DNA of 64,000 nucleotides, taken from positions 320,361 through 384,360 of the forward strand of contig CALLJL010000008.1 of assembly GCA_938092135.1 (NCBI GenBank), in the 5' to 3' direction. Positions 30,327 through 41,223 of this stretch are shown one piece after another (within the stretch, counting starts at the first letter, position 1; each line of letters starts with the position of its first letter). This DNA is from an uncultured bacterium. Lineage in GTDB: Bacteria; Acidobacteriota; Aminicenantia; Aminicenantales; CALLJL01. The notes beneath the pieces are model-generated. The model saw only the letters and a program-made list of their open reading frames with translations. It was not told the origin of the DNA and ran no database searches. The translations under genes were made by a program, and so were the position numbers.

Positions 30327-30916
30327 TGTTCACCGGAATAATCCATCACCTTGGTTTGGTCGCCAATTTTCGTCAAAATCGACAGATTCTGACTATTCGG
30401 GCGCCCGATCTTCCTGGTCCTCTTAAGAGGGGCGAAAGCCTGGCAGTTAATGGAGTCTGTCTTTCCGTTGAAAACCATGAAGGGGAAAATATTAGCTTCC
30501 GCCTCTCTGAAGAAACTCTTTCTTTGACCAATTTGGGTGAGCTTCGATTAGGAGAAATAGTAAATCTTGAGCTACCCTTGACCTTACAGACTCCTTTAAG
30601 CGGCCATCTTTTAACTGGCCATGTCGATGCCGTTGGCCAGGTCATCAGAATCCAAAAGAAAGGTCAAGGAAAAAGAATGGCCATTTCCTTTCCCAAAAAT
30701 CTTAGCCCCTATCTTGTCCCTAAAGGCTCGATTGCGGTTAACGGCGTTAGTCTGACTATTGCTCTATTAACTAAAGATTATTTCGAAGTTGAATTAATCC
30801 CTTTGACGCTGGAAAAAACCAATCTCGGTCACCTCCGTCCCGGAAGTAAAGTTAACCTCGAAGGTGACATCATCGGTAAATACGTGTATAATTATTTATC
30901 TCAGAGTAAAAAATAA
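30326..30916 (+). CDS. ribE: riboflavin synthase alpha chain
   Basis: MFTGIIHHLG, two internal repeats with SLAVNGVCLSV and SIAVNGVSLTI. Confidence 0.95.
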   Translation: MFTGIIHHLGLVANFRQNRQILTIRAPDLPGPLKRGESLAVNGVCLSVENHEGENISFRLSEETLSLTNLGELRLGEIVNLELPLTLQTPLSGHLLTGHVDAVGQVIRIQKKGQGKRMAISFPKNLSPYLVPKGSIAVNGVSLTIALLTKDYFEVELIPLTLEKTNLGHLRPGSKVNLEGDIIGKYVYNYLSQSKK

Positions 30917-30947
30917 GGAATTTTAGGTTTTCTAAGCGGGGTTACCA

Positions 30948-32165
30948 ATGGAAGGGAAGGTTGGCTTAATTTCAATTGAAGAAGCTATTGAATGTGTTCG
31001 CGCCGGCCAATTAATCATTATCGTTGATGATGAAGATCGAGAAAATGAAGGCGACTTAATGGTGGCCGCCGAAAAGGTCACCCCTGAAATAATCAATTTT
31101 ATGACTAAATACGGTCGCGGGCTTATCTGTTTGCCCCTAACGCGGGAGCGAGCCGAGCAGCTTGATCTTGATCTCATGGTTCATGAAAATACAGCTCCCT
31201 TTGGAACGGCCTTCACCGTTTCTATTGATGCTCGCGAAGGGGTAACTACAGGAATTTCCGCCTATGACCGGGCAAAAACAATCCTTACAGCCATTGATCC
31301 CAAAACCAGGCCTGAAGACCTTGTTCGACCTGGCCACATCTTTCCTCTCCAGGCAAGAGATGGCGGTGTCCTCATGCGAGCCGGACAAACTGAAGCGGCT
31401 GTAGACCTTGCCCGCCTTGCCGGACTTAAGCCTGCCGGTGTTATCTGCGAAATCTTAAATGAAGATGGGACAATGGCTCGCATGCCTCAGCTCGAGGAAT
31501 TCAGTCGCCGCCATAAAATACCAATCGTTACTATCGCCGATCTTATTAAATACCGTCTCCAGCACGAGTGCTTGGTTCGTAAAATAGATGAAGCCGATAT
31601 GCCCACTGAATTTGGACATTTTCGAATCTTTGTTTTCGAGGATATTATTCATCACGAGCATCATGTGGCTTTGGTTAAAGGAGAAATTAAGGAAGATGAA
31701 CCTATTCTGGTGAGGGCCCACTCGCAGTGCCTTACTGGCGATACCTTCGGTTCCATACGCTGTGATTGTGGCCGGCAGCTTCATCAAGCTATGTCTATAA
31801 TTGAAAAAGAGGGAAAAGGCGTTATTCTTTATATGCTTAATCATGAGGGTCGCGGTATTGGTTTAACTAATAAAATCAGGGCCTATGCTCTTCAAGATAA
31901 AGGCATGGATACAGTTGAGGCCAATCGATGTCTGGGATTTAAGCCTGACCACCGAGACTATGGAATTGGCGCTCAAATTCTCGTGGCCCTGGGAGTTCGG
32001 AAAATTCGTCTGCTGACAAATAACCCCAGGAAATTTATTGGCCTGGCTGGTTACGGCCTTGAAATTGTGGAGAGAGTCCCTATTGAAATCCCTCCGAATG
32101 AAATTAATCGCCGCTATCTTAAAACCAAGAAAGAAAAAATGGGCCATCTTTTGGAAATGGTTTGA
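30948..32165 (+). CDS. ribBA: bifunctional DHBP synthase / GTP cyclohydrolase II
   Basis: [69 protein letters not shown]. Confidence 0.95.
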   Translation: MEGKVGLISIEEAIECVRAGQLIIIVDDEDRENEGDLMVAAEKVTPEIINFMTKYGRGLICLPLTRERAEQLDLDLMVHENTAPFGTAFTVSIDAREGVTTGISAYDRAKTILTAIDPKTRPEDLVRPGHIFPLQARDGGVLMRAGQTEAAVDLARLAGLKPAGVICEILNEDGTMARMPQLEEFSRRHKIPIVTIADLIKYRLQHECLVRKIDEADMPTEFGHFRIFVFEDIIHHEHHVALVKGEIKEDEPILVRAHSQCLTGDTFGSIRCDCGRQLHQAMSIIEKEGKGVILYMLNHEGRGIGLTNKIRAYALQDKGMDTVEANRCLGFKPDHRDYGIGAQILVALGVRKIRLLTNNPRKFIGLAGYGLEIVERVPIEIPPNEINRRYLKTKKEKMGHLLEMV

Positions 32166-32218
32166 TTTCAGACCCGGCGCCTAAAAAATAATTTAATTAC
32201 TTTCATTAAGGCCCTTTA

Positions 32219-32728
32219 ATGGCCAAAGAAAAAAATAAAACTCCGCCGCCTGAAATCATCTCCCGGATAATCGCTAAAATAAGATCTACCCAGGATAAAA
32301 AACTCAGAGCAAAAATGATAGTTGCTTTGGGAAGGCTAAGGCAACCTTGGATTGTCCCTCTTTTTCTTGAAATGCTTGCTGATCCCTCAGAACAGGTCCG
32401 TCAAAAAATTATCAGAGAGTTGAGTGAATGGGAAAATCTATCCTGTGAATGCCTTTTCCCGAAATTAAAAAATCAACCTTGGTATGTTAAGGTTAGCGTC
32501 CTCCAAATTCTGGCTTTGAGAAAAGAACCAAAAACCATCAAAGCTCTATTAACCATTATAGATGATCCCAATATAGAAGTCAGACGTCAAATAGCCGTCT
32601 GTCTTGGTCATATTGATTCCAAAGAAGGAATCCCTTTACTTGTTAAGTTGCTTAAAGATTCCAGCCCCCATGTCAGGTTGGCCGCTGAGGAATCCCTGCG
32701 CCGGATAAGTCGTCTCCGTTTTACCTAA
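32219..32728 (+). CDS. HEAT-repeat protein
   Basis: Repeated HEAT-like helices (ADPSEQVRQKIIRELSEW; DDPNIEVRRQIAVCLGHI; KDSSPHVRLAAEESLRRI). Confidence 0.75.
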   Translation: MAKEKNKTPPPEIISRIIAKIRSTQDKKLRAKMIVALGRLRQPWIVPLFLEMLADPSEQVRQKIIRELSEWENLSCECLFPKLKNQPWYVKVSVLQILALRKEPKTIKALLTIIDDPNIEVRRQIAVCLGHIDSKEGIPLLVKLLKDSSPHVRLAAEESLRRISRLRFT

Positions 32729-32878
32729 AATTCAACTTATTTTTCCTAAAAGGACTAAAAAATTCATCCGTTTTTCTCTTCTTAAAAAATAAAAAAGTAA
32801 AAATTAGAAAGCCTGGGCTCAATGAAATAAAAGTAGCATTTCTCTCAAAATGGCTCTTTTGTCCTATATTTCGCTATC

Positions 32879-33349
32879 TCAGCTAAACTTATCCCGCTCC
32901 TCTTTTTTGTGCTGGCTTTCCAGAATAAAGGTTACTGGCCCTTCGTTAATAAGATAAACATCCATGACAGCCCCAAAAACACCTGTTCTCGTAACAAAGC
33001 CTGCCTTTTTTAAACAATCAACGAAATAATTAAAGATATCTTGGGCGCGGGAAGGCTCCTCGGCTCCATCAAAACTTGGGCGACGACCTTTTCGGGTCGA
33101 GCCAGCTAAAGTAAATTGAGAAATGGCCATAATTTCTCCCCCCACCTGGCTCAAGGAAAGATTCATCTTACCTTCCTTATCGGGGAAAATGCGGAGCTCA
33201 ACCACTTTCCGGGCGAGCTCTTCAGCCTCCCTTTGGGTGTCTCCCCTTTCCACGCCAACGAGAAGACAGAGGCCACGGTTTATTCGACTTATTTCTTTCC
33301 CTTCCACCTCAACTTTGGCCATTTTTACCCTCTGAAGGACAATCTTCAA
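32879..33349 (-). CDS. dtd: D-aminoacyl-tRNA deacylase
   Basis: MKIVLQRVKMAKVEVEG, AISQFTLAGSTRKGRRPSF, GPVTFILE. Confidence 0.95.
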   Translation of the reverse strand: MKIVLQRVKMAKVEVEGKEISRINRGLCLLVGVERGDTQREAEELARKVVELRIFPDKEGKMNLSLSQVGGEIMAISQFTLAGSTRKGRRPSFDGAEEPSRAQDIFNYFVDCLKKAGFVTRTGVFGAVMDVYLINEGPVTFILESQHKKEERDKFS

Positions 33350-33376
33350 GTCTTGCCTCCTTTTTAGATCAAAAAT

Positions 33377-33405
33377 TTGACTTAGTCTGGAATTTTTCCT
33401 ATATT
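33377..33405 (+). promoter_or_regulatory. sigma70-type promoter of rpsT
   Basis: TTGACT (33377-33382) - 17 nt - TATATT (33400-33405), 24 nt before ATG 33430. Confidence 0.6.
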
Positions 33406-33429
33406 ATGAGCTTCAAGAGGTAAATACAG

Positions 33430-33705
33430 ATGGCCCGACATAAATCGGCAATAAAGCAATGGCGACGTAGTCTTAGGCGAAATGCCATCAACCGGCGCAA
33501 CAAATCGATTTTGAAGACTCAAATCAAAAAACTGCGTCAGGCAATCAAAGAAAAAAACCTTGAACTGGCCCGTCAGCTTCTTCCAAAAACCTTCTCCATT
33601 ATTGATAAATGCGTCAAAAAGGGAACCATTCACGAAAATAAAGGAGCTCGCTACAAATCTCGTCTGAGCAAGCAGGTGGCCGCACTTGCTTCCCAGGCTA
33701 GCTAA
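33430..33705 (+). CDS. rpsT: 30S ribosomal protein S20
   Basis: MARHKSAIKQWRRSLRRNAINRRNKS...ASQAS; short basic protein with typical S20 pattern. Confidence 0.92.
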   Translation: MARHKSAIKQWRRSLRRNAINRRNKSILKTQIKKLRQAIKEKNLELARQLLPKTFSIIDKCVKKGTIHENKGARYKSRLSKQVAALASQAS

Positions 33706-33719
33706 TTTAACCTGAATTT

Positions 33720-34757
33720 TTATTTTTTCCTCCGTTCAAAATACCAGCTTAAAAATTCCTCTATCAAAAGCTCGCATTGTTCTTTTCCCCCGCTTTTAAG
33801 GGCCTGATCAATCGAGTGGAGTTTAGCGATCGCCAGACTGAGGTCAGGCTCATTTAAGGAAAAAACAGCTCTGAAAAAATTATTTATTTTCATTTGAAAA
33901 AAATCTCCGTATGACTCTTTTATCCAAGGCCTAAGTTTATGGAAAATAGCCTCTTCAGTCTTGCCTTGTTCAAGCCATTCCCTGGCCAGAAACAGATCTT
34001 TAAAAAATTGAGCAATAGTTCCGACAATTATTTCCGGCTCGCTTGTTTCATCAAATAGCTTCTTTAGGACATGAAAGGCCCTGGAAGCCGAACCGGTTTC
34101 TAGGCTTTCGATTAATTCATATTCCCGAACACTGCGCACCGATGGACAAAGGGCAGCCACATCCTCTAGATTAATAACTTGGGTGTGATAGCAGTAAAGG
34201 CAGAGCTTCTCAATTTCCTTAGACAGGATTCTTAAATCATGTCCGACCGCATCAAGCAAGGCGCCCAAGGCTTCAGAGGAAATTCTCTTTCCCTGCTTCT
34301 GAAATCGGTTTTTGATCCAGTCCAGCAACTCGCGACCTTTTAATAATTTAAATTCCTCTATCTTTAAGTAGGGTGAACGCGCCGATTGAAATAATTGAAA
34401 AAGTCTGCTATTTTTATTTAAACTGCCCGCATAATAAATAATAAGAATTACTTCAGGTCTGGGCGAAGCCAGGTAATTGCGCCAAAGGCTCTCCTCATCT
34501 TTAGAAAGCAAATTCTCCCTTCCCTCAGGAACAGTAACTAGAACCAACTTACGACCTGGATGGAAGAGATCCCCCGTTCTCAATGACTCAATTATTTCAA
34601 CCCAGCCAGTCTCTTCAGAAGAGAAACGATGAAACGAGCCTTCCTTTTCTTCAAACAGAAAGGTGCTCCGGATAGCTTCAATTCTTTCCTCAGCTAGAAA
34701 GGATTCTTCTCCATAAAAAAAGTAAATAGGGGCTAAATTATTTTTTTTCTGGATCAT
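33720..34757 (-). CDS. holA: DNA polymerase III delta subunit (start likely ATG 34757, not 34808)
   Basis: IYFFYGEESFLAEERIEAIR, C-terminal HolA helical region; longer ORF-track start overlaps lptE. Confidence 0.85.
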   Translation of the reverse strand: MIQKKNNLAPIYFFYGEESFLAEERIEAIRSTFLFEEKEGSFHRFSSEETGWVEIIESLRTGDLFHPGRKLVLVTVPEGRENLLSKDEESLWRNYLASPRPEVILIIYYAGSLNKNSRLFQLFQSARSPYLKIEEFKLLKGRELLDWIKNRFQKQGKRISSEALGALLDAVGHDLRILSKEIEKLCLYCYHTQVINLEDVAALCPSVRSVREYELIESLETGSASRAFHVLKKLFDETSEPEIIVGTIAQFFKDLFLAREWLEQGKTEEAIFHKLRPWIKESYGDFFQMKINNFFRAVFSLNEPDLSLAIAKLHSIDQALKSGGKEQCELLIEEFLSWYFERRKK

Positions 34758-34767
34758 CCAAGCCGGT

Positions 34768-35319
34768 CTAAAATCCCTCCAGAATGGCCACGACCAGGCT
34801 CCGAGCAAATTTTTCAGCCACTCTCGTTAAGGCCTCAGCCTCCATGGATTCAAAATCTGATCCCTCTGGCACCTCATATTCTTCAACGTAAACAAAAGAG
34901 GGATGGGAAAAAAGAATCTGTTGATTGCTCAAATCGCGGAAAACAATCTTAGCCACTATAGTTATATTATACTTATCAGCTGTATCTTTTCCTGAAAAAG
35001 CCAGAGGAGAAACCTGAAAGGAAGTAATTTCTCCAAGGAGAATGGCATCGGCCTTGGCCGCATCATCCACAGGTTCGAGCTTTCCCCTAGTTGTCAGCTC
35101 ATTAATCACGGCCTGAGTAAGTTTCAAATCAATTTCATACCTAGTGGTCAAATTTTTGAATAGAGGCACATAAATTCTTTTAATTGAGGCTGGAAGAGAA
35201 CTTCCAGTACCGCGAAGATGATATCCACAATTAATCAAAGGAAGAACAGTTATAAAAGAGAAAGATATAATTGAAACAATTCTTTTAAATGTCTTTTTTC
35301 TCAACAGGTCTCTCCTCAA
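34768..35319 (-). CDS. lptE: LPS-assembly lipoprotein LptE-like
   Basis: Signal/lipobox LINCGYHLRGTGSSLPASIKRIYVPLFKNLT; position between leuS and holA as in many Gram-negatives. Confidence 0.82.
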   Translation of the reverse strand: MRRDLLRKKTFKRIVSIISFSFITVLPLINCGYHLRGTGSSLPASIKRIYVPLFKNLTTRYEIDLKLTQAVINELTTRGKLEPVDDAAKADAILLGEITSFQVSPLAFSGKDTADKYNITIVAKIVFRDLSNQQILFSHPSFVYVEEYEVPEGSDFESMEAEALTRVAEKFARSLVVAILEGF

Positions 35320-37808
35320 ATAACAATATTAACCAGTTTATTGTCAACAGTGATTACTTTTTTCACTGTTTTGCCGGCAATGATAGCCTTAATGCGCTCG
35401 GAGGAGAACGCTCTTTCTTTCATTTCTTCCGGCGAAATATCGGCCGGAGCCTCAAAGCGATCTCGCAATTTGCCATTAACCTGAACAACCACAGTAATTA
35501 ATTCTTCTTTGGCCATTTCAGGATCATAATCAGGCCAGGGTGTCCGAATGAGATATTCTCGGTGTCCTGACCTTTGCCAGAGTTCCTCGCAAAGATGGGG
35601 GGTAAAAGGCGAAAGGAGCTTCAGCAATGTCTCTAGGGACTGTCGAAGCACCCATCGACCTTCCTCGTGCTGGCGCAACTCATCTTTTAGCCGTCTTATC
35701 TCGTTGTGCATTTCCATGAGGGAGCTTATGGCTGTATTGAGATGGAACCTCTGTCCTATATCTTCAGTTACCCTTTTTATGGTTTTATGGGTAAGCCGGA
35801 GAAGCTTAAGGGAGGTTTTATCTTTTATTTGATGAAGATCAAGATTGTGGTTCGGCCCATGGAAAAGGTCCTGGCACTCTTCGAAAGTTATCCAAGTTCG
35901 ATTAAGAAAACGGAAGCAGCCCTCGATTCCTTCCTCTGACCAGGCAAACTCTTTTTCAGGAGGAGCGGCAAAAAGAATGAAAAGACGAAGCGAGTCAGCC
36001 CCGTAGCGAGCAATCATGTCGTCAGGATCGACAATATTCCCCCTCGATTTTGACATAGCTGCGCCATCCTTAGTAACCATTCCTTGGGCTAAGTAATGAG
36101 GGAAGGGTTCATTGAGATCTGTCAAACCAAGATCCCGTAAAACCTTAGTGAAAAAGCGGGAATAAATTAAGTGTAAAATGGCATGCTCAACGCCGCCAAT
36201 ATAAAGGTCAACGGGCATCCAGTAAGAGGCCTTTTTAGGGTCAAAGGGAAGTCTATCTTCCTCAGGCGAAGTATATCGGAAGAAATACCAGGAAGAATCA
36301 AAAAAAGTGTCCATCGTGTCGGTTTCCCTGCGGGCAGGCCCATGACAGCGGGGGCAGGAGGTGTTAACAAATTCAGGGATCTTCTCCAGAGGCGAACCTT
36401 CTTCCCCGGTAAAGGAAGCTTCAAAAGGAAGAACCACCGGAAGATCTTCATAAGGCACAGGAACAATGCCGCAGCGTTCACAATAAATAATCGGGATAGG
36501 CGTTCCCCAATAGCGCTGTCTTGAAATGCCCCAATCGCGTAGCCGATAAAGGATACTTTTGCCCCCAAGACCTTTTTCCTCGGCATAGCGAGCCATGGCT
36601 TCAATGGCTTCTTTCGAGGAAAGTCCAGAGAAGGGGCCCGAATCAACGAGATGTCCATAAATTTCAAGAGCCCGGGTGAGAGGATATTCAACTTCGGTTC
36701 CGTCATCGGGCACAATAACCAGTCTGATAGGTAAACCATATTGCTGGGCAAACTCAAAGTCTCTCTGGTCATGGGCGGGAACACCCATGATAGCTCCTGT
36801 GCCATAATCCATTAAAACATAATTGGCAATCCATATAGGAATGAGCTCGCCCGTAAAGGGATTAATCGCCTTTTTCTCGGTATCAATTCCTTCCTTCCTT
36901 GTCTCCCCACCCTGCCTTCGCTTCTGTCTCGATTCGATAATGACCCGGTTGAGCCAGGCTTCAATCTCAGCTCGCTGTGGCAGATCAGCAATTAAATCGA
37001 GACAAAGAGGATGCTCAGGGGAAAGAACAAGGAATGTGGCTCCATAAATTGTATCTAATCTGGTAGTGAAGACTTCTATCTTCCGGGAGCCATCTTCAAG
37101 GGGGAAACAAATGATGGCTCCCTCACTTTCGCCAATCCAGTTTCGCTGCATCAAAAGAACATGTTCAGGCCATTTCTTCAATTCGTTATGACCAGAAAGT
37201 AACTCCTTAGCATAGCTAGTTATCTTAAGGAACCAATGGTCCATCTGTTTCTGCTCCACCGGACTTGAACACCGCCAACACTGATCACCTGCAGCCTGTT
37301 CATTAGCCAAAACTGTCCGGCACTGGGGGCACCAATTGACCCAACTTTTACGCCGAAAGGCTAGGCCTTTTTCAAACATTTTGAGGAAAATCCACTGATT
37401 CCATTTATAATATTCGGGCAAACAGGTATTGACTTCGCGCGACCAATCATAACTTAAACCGAGCCTTTTGAGCTGGGCTTTCATTGTCGCGATATTGTCC
37501 ATCGTCCATTTCTGAGGGTGAATGCCATGTTTGATAGCTGCATTTTCCGCTGGAAGTCCGAGAGCATCCCAGCCCATGGGATGGAGGACATTGTACCCCT
37601 TCATTATCATAAACCTAGAAATGACATCTCCTATGGTGTAATTACGCACATGACCCATATGAATACGACCTGATGGATAAGGATACATTTCTAAGCAATA
37701 GAATTTTTTCTTGGTCGGGTCTTCCTTGACTTCAAAGATTCTTTCCTCCTCCCAGATTTTTTGCCACTTGCTTTCAATGGCTTCAAAATTATATCCTTCC
37801 TTTTTCAT
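35316..37808 (-). CDS. leuS: leucyl-tRNA synthetase (ATG 37808 preferred; ORF track start 37868 lies in the promoter)
   Basis: YPYPSGRIHMGHVRNYTIGDV, KMSKSRG-like AMSKSRGNIVDPDD, CPxC modules. Confidence 0.95.
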   Translation of the reverse strand: MKKEGYNFEAIESKWQKIWEEERIFEVKEDPTKKKFYCLEMYPYPSGRIHMGHVRNYTIGDVISRFMIMKGYNVLHPMGWDALGLPAENAAIKHGIHPQKWTMDNIATMKAQLKRLGLSYDWSREVNTCLPEYYKWNQWIFLKMFEKGLAFRRKSWVNWCPQCRTVLANEQAAGDQCWRCSSPVEQKQMDHWFLKITSYAKELLSGHNELKKWPEHVLLMQRNWIGESEGAIICFPLEDGSRKIEVFTTRLDTIYGATFLVLSPEHPLCLDLIADLPQRAEIEAWLNRVIIESRQKRRQGGETRKEGIDTEKKAINPFTGELIPIWIANYVLMDYGTGAIMGVPAHDQRDFEFAQQYGLPIRLVIVPDDGTEVEYPLTRALEIYGHLVDSGPFSGLSSKEAIEAMARYAEEKGLGGKSILYRLRDWGISRQRYWGTPIPIIYCERCGIVPVPYEDLPVVLPFEASFTGEEGSPLEKIPEFVNTSCPRCHGPARRETDTMDTFFDSSWYFFRYTSPEEDRLPFDPKKASYWMPVDLYIGGVEHAILHLIYSRFFTKVLRDLGLTDLNEPFPHYLAQGMVTKDGAAMSKSRGNIVDPDDMIARYGADSLRLFILFAAPPEKEFAWSEEGIEGCFRFLNRTWITFEECQDLFHGPNHNLDLHQIKDKTSLKLLRLTHKTIKRVTEDIGQRFHLNTAISSLMEMHNEIRRLKDELRQHEEGRWVLRQSLETLLKLLSPFTPHLCEELWQRSGHREYLIRTPWPDYDPEMAKEELITVVVQVNGKLRDRFEAPADISPEEMKERAFSSERIKAIIAGKTVKKVITVDNKLVNIVI

Positions 37809-37866
37809 CGAAGTGACCTCTTTTTTAGGAGCGAGATTGGCTCGCGTTTTTCTCAAATTTCTTTTC

Positions 37867-37896
37867 ATCTTAGCCGCATCCCCTCCTTTCTGTCAA
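37867..37896 (-). promoter_or_regulatory. sigma70-type promoter of leuS
   Basis: Minus strand TTGACA (37896-37891) - 18 nt - TAAGAT (37872-37867). Confidence 0.6.
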
Positions 37897-38066
37897 GAAA
37901 GGCTCCCTGAACTCAGTTCAGTAAGCATTTTTACCTCAATTATGAGGTTAAGGAGAGTCAAATTTCCTTGGCCAGCTATGATTTCAACATTTTTTCATTG
38001 AAATATTTATAATTATTGATAGCTAAAAATGGGACAAAAAAATTTAAATTAAAGTTTCAACCTTTA

Positions 38067-39002
38067 ATGGAAAGGAGGATTTATTTCGCTCTTTCACTTA
38101 TTTTTTATCCTATCATTATTTTTTCCATCATCATCCTTCAAGGCCAAGGCCATCTCACTTCATCAAGCCGGCAGACTATTCTTCGCGATGCCCTTGGCTT
38201 TAATTTTCAGCTCGGCCCGCCGCCTCAAAGGATTATTTCTTTAGCCCCTAATTTAACTGAAATTTTGTTTGAATTAGGTTTAGGAAATAAAATTGTGGGG
38301 GTTACTCGATTTTGCAATTATCCAGCTGACGTTAATAAAATTGAAAGAGTTGGTGGCTTAGTGGATCCAAGCCTGGAGAAAATTACAGCTTTACAACCTG
38401 ATTTAATCTTGGCCTTTCGGGGTACTCCCCTTGAAGTTTTAAATAAAATCAGAATTTCAGGGCTTCCTCTTTTCGTCTTCGACGAAGGTCAGAAATTGAA
38501 AGAACTTTTTTCTTTGATCAAAACCATTGGTCTCCTCACTGGAAGTGAAGACAAAGCCCTGGCCCTCACTAAAAGGCTTGAATGGCGTTTAGAAGTCATC
38601 GAAAAGAAAATTCGGTCTGTGACAAAGCGGCCTAAGGTTTTTGCCACTCTTTCGAGCTCCGGATTGTGGACCTGCGGCCAGCAGAGCTTCTTCCATGATC
38701 TTATCGAGCTAGCTGGGGGACAAAATATTGCTTCCCTGGAATCAAAGCGATGGTTTTCCCTAGGGATAGAAGATTTAATTCGGGCTTCGCCTGAAATCAT
38801 TATTATTCTGGCTCCAGATTTAAACTCCTATTTGGCTAAAAGAGAATTTTTTTTAAAGGAAAAAGCCCTAAAAAAAATAGAGGCAGTTCAAAGGGATCGC
38901 TTTGGCTGGGTCAATGAGGATTTAGCCAGCCGTTTCGGACCCAGATTGATCCAAGCCCTGGAGGATCTCGCCCGTCTTCTCCATCCCGATGTTTTCAATT
39001 AA
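38067..39002 (+). CDS. BtuF/FepB-like helical-backbone metal (cobalamin/iron chelate) binding protein; start ATG 38067 preferred over TTG 38016
   Basis: PPQRIISLAPNLTEILFELGLGNKIVGVTRFCNYP; PDLILAFRGTP; N-terminal TM/signal. Confidence 0.85.
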   Translation: MERRIYFALSLIFYPIIIFSIIILQGQGHLTSSSRQTILRDALGFNFQLGPPPQRIISLAPNLTEILFELGLGNKIVGVTRFCNYPADVNKIERVGGLVDPSLEKITALQPDLILAFRGTPLEVLNKIRISGLPLFVFDEGQKLKELFSLIKTIGLLTGSEDKALALTKRLEWRLEVIEKKIRSVTKRPKVFATLSSSGLWTCGQQSFFHDLIELAGGQNIASLESKRWFSLGIEDLIRASPEIIIILAPDLNSYLAKREFFLKEKALKKIEAVQRDRFGWVNEDLASRFGPRLIQALEDLARLLHPDVFN

Positions 39003-39158
39003 ATCTTGCACCGGCCGACTATCATTGACTGATTTTTAAGTTCCCTTATTTTTAAACCAAAAAACTCATTCACCCCGATTATAGAGATTAAAAATTATTT
39101 CTGCCCAAAGGGGTATTTGACATTTCCTCTATTTTCCTTTATTTTTCTGGCATAAAAT

Positions 39159-39527
39159 ATGCCGCTAACTTTAAATCAATTTTTGTGGTTGGTTATAACT
39201 TTGATTGCCGTAGTCGTGGCCACCTGGTTTATCCTTTTTCTGCATCAGCTCAGAAAAACAGTCGGGGAGGCAGAGAAGACTCTCGCTGAGTTACGTCACA
39301 ATCTTCAAGAATTTAATGACCTTCAAGCTATTGTTCGCGAAAAAGTTGAAACTCTAGGTGAAACCATTGAATCATCAAAAAAAGTTGCTTCGAGTTTAGC
39401 CGACATATTAAGCTTTTTGGCCATAAGGGTAGTTCGGCCAGCCAATCGTTACTGGCCCATAATTTTTCCTATCCTTCAATTTATCTGGCGGCAAAAAAAG
39501 AAAAGAAAGGAGAAATCCCATGGCTGA
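39159..39527 (+). CDS. DUF948-like membrane protein
   Basis: N-terminal TM then amphipathic helix; paired with YtxH-like gene. Confidence 0.6.
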   Translation: MPLTLNQFLWLVITLIAVVVATWFILFLHQLRKTVGEAEKTLAELRHNLQEFNDLQAIVREKVETLGETIESSKKVASSLADILSFLAIRVVRPANRYWPIIFPILQFIWRQKKKRKEKSHG

Positions 39528-39837
39528 AAACAAAGGTTCGAGTCCTCTCGGCCTGGCCGTTTCCTTCTTGATTGGGGCAGCTACCGGTTTTATTCTTGGA
39601 ATTCTCTTTGCCCCAGCCAGTGGCAAGGAGACAAGACAAAAAATAAAACAACAGGCCATCAAAACTGGTGAGGTGGCCCGGGAAGCTTATGAAAAACTGG
39701 CAGAAGAGGCTGAAAAGGGAGTAAAAATAGTCAAAGAAAAAACACAAGAGGGAATCGAAGCCATCCGAGAGTTTCTCGAAAGAAAAAAAGAGGAGTACGC
39801 CCGCAAAGGCCAGGAAAAGGGCTCTACGGCTGAGTAA
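39520..39837 (+). CDS. YtxH domain protein
   Basis: FLIGAATGFILGILFAPASGKETRQKIKQQA Gly-zipper TM plus basic/acidic helix. Confidence 0.75.
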   Translation: MAENKGSSPLGLAVSFLIGAATGFILGILFAPASGKETRQKIKQQAIKTGEVAREAYEKLAEEAEKGVKIVKEKTQEGIEAIREFLERKKEEYARKGQEKGSTAE

Positions 39838-39890
39838 GCTCAGCAAAGAAAAGTTAACATTTTAAATTCTCTTGGTTAGGAGGCAATAAT

Positions 39891-41183
39891 ATGTCTACCC
39901 GAATTTCCCATGTTAAGGCCATGGAAATCCTTGATTCCAGGGGAAATCCAACTATAAGATGTTGGGTTTGGCTTGAAAATGGCAGCTACGGTGTAGCCTC
40001 TGTACCCTCAGGCGCCTCCACCGGTACTCATGAAGCCCTTGAACTGCGTGATGGCGATCCCAAGCGCTATCTAGGAAAGGGAGTAAAAAAGGCCATTCGT
40101 CATATTGAAGAAATAATTGCTCCAGCTATTGTTGGCCTTGACGCGTTAGATCAAAAAGCCCTGGATCAACGTCTCCTGGAACTTGATGGTACTCCCAATA
40201 AAAGCCGTCTCGGAGCTAACGCCATCTTATCTGTTTCTTTAGCTTCAGCTGTAGCCGCTGCTCATGCTCAAAATAAACCTCTCTATGAAGCTCTCTTTTA
40301 TCGACCAAAATACAGGCTCCCTGTCCCTATGATCAACATTCTTAACGGAGGCTTTCACGCTGACAATAATCTTAATATTCAAGAATTCTTGATTGTACCA
40401 GCCGGCGCCACCTCCTTTGCTGAAGCTATTCGCCTGGCCGCCGAGGTCTTCCATCACCTAAAAAAAATTCTTAAAGCCAAGGGATACAGCACCGCCGTAG
40501 GCGACGAAGGAGGATTTGCTCCTAACCTGAAAGAAGACGAAGAAGCCTTAGCTTTAATTGCTGAAAGTATTGAAAAGGCTGGTTATCGTTTGGCCGAAGA
40601 TATTTACATTGCCCTCGATGTTGCTGCCTCAGAATTATATGAGAATGGTTATTATGTTTTCAAAAAATCAGATGGCTCTCGCCATAGTGTGGATGAAATG
40701 ATTTCTTTTTATAAGAAATTCAAAGAAAAATATAAATTAATTTCTCTTGAAGATGGTCTGGCTGAAGATGACTGGGAAGGCTGGAAAAAATTGACAAAAG
40801 AAATGGGCCAAAAACTTCAGCTTGTGGGTGATGATATTTTTGTCACCAATTTGGAAAGATTTCGACGGGGAATCAAGGAAGGAATAGCTAATTCCATTTT
40901 AATCAAACTCAATCAAATTGGCACCTTAACAGAAACCATTCTCACCATCGAGGAAGCCCAAAGAAATGGCTATGGTACTATTATCTCCCACCGGTCGGGA
41001 GAAACCGAGGACACTTTTATTGCCGATTTAAGCGTCGCCTTTGACTGTTTACAAATAAAGACAGGCTCCGTGAGCCGAAGTGAAAGAATTGCCAAGTATA
41101 ATCGACTACTTGAAATCGAGGCTGAACTCGGCGATCGCTCAAGTTATGGGGGTTTAACACCCTATAAAAATTTTCTCTCGTAA
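39891..41183 (+). CDS. eno: enolase
   Basis: [47 protein letters not shown]. Confidence 0.97.
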   Translation: MSTRISHVKAMEILDSRGNPTIRCWVWLENGSYGVASVPSGASTGTHEALELRDGDPKRYLGKGVKKAIRHIEEIIAPAIVGLDALDQKALDQRLLELDGTPNKSRLGANAILSVSLASAVAAAHAQNKPLYEALFYRPKYRLPVPMINILNGGFHADNNLNIQEFLIVPAGATSFAEAIRLAAEVFHHLKKILKAKGYSTAVGDEGGFAPNLKEDEEALALIAESIEKAGYRLAEDIYIALDVAASELYENGYYVFKKSDGSRHSVDEMISFYKKFKEKYKLISLEDGLAEDDWEGWKKLTKEMGQKLQLVGDDIFVTNLERFRRGIKEGIANSILIKLNQIGTLTETILTIEEAQRNGYGTIISHRSGETEDTFIADLSVAFDCLQIKTGSVSRSERIAKYNRLLEIEAELGDRSSYGGLTPYKNFLS

Positions 41184-41223
41184 TTTTTACTCTCTTAATT
41201 TTTTTAGGGGGTAAGGAGGCAGG

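Noticed and set aside
36167-36805. 212-aa overlapping ORF on the same strand as leuS, other frame
   Set aside because: Lies entirely inside the well-supported leuS frame; low-complexity translation; a shadow ORF.
39117-39158. TAAAAT immediately before ATG 39159 as a leaderless -10
   Set aside because: The TTGACA at 39117-39122 is 30 nt from it; TTGACA-N17-TATTTT (39140-39145) is a better pair, giving a short ~7-nt leader instead.
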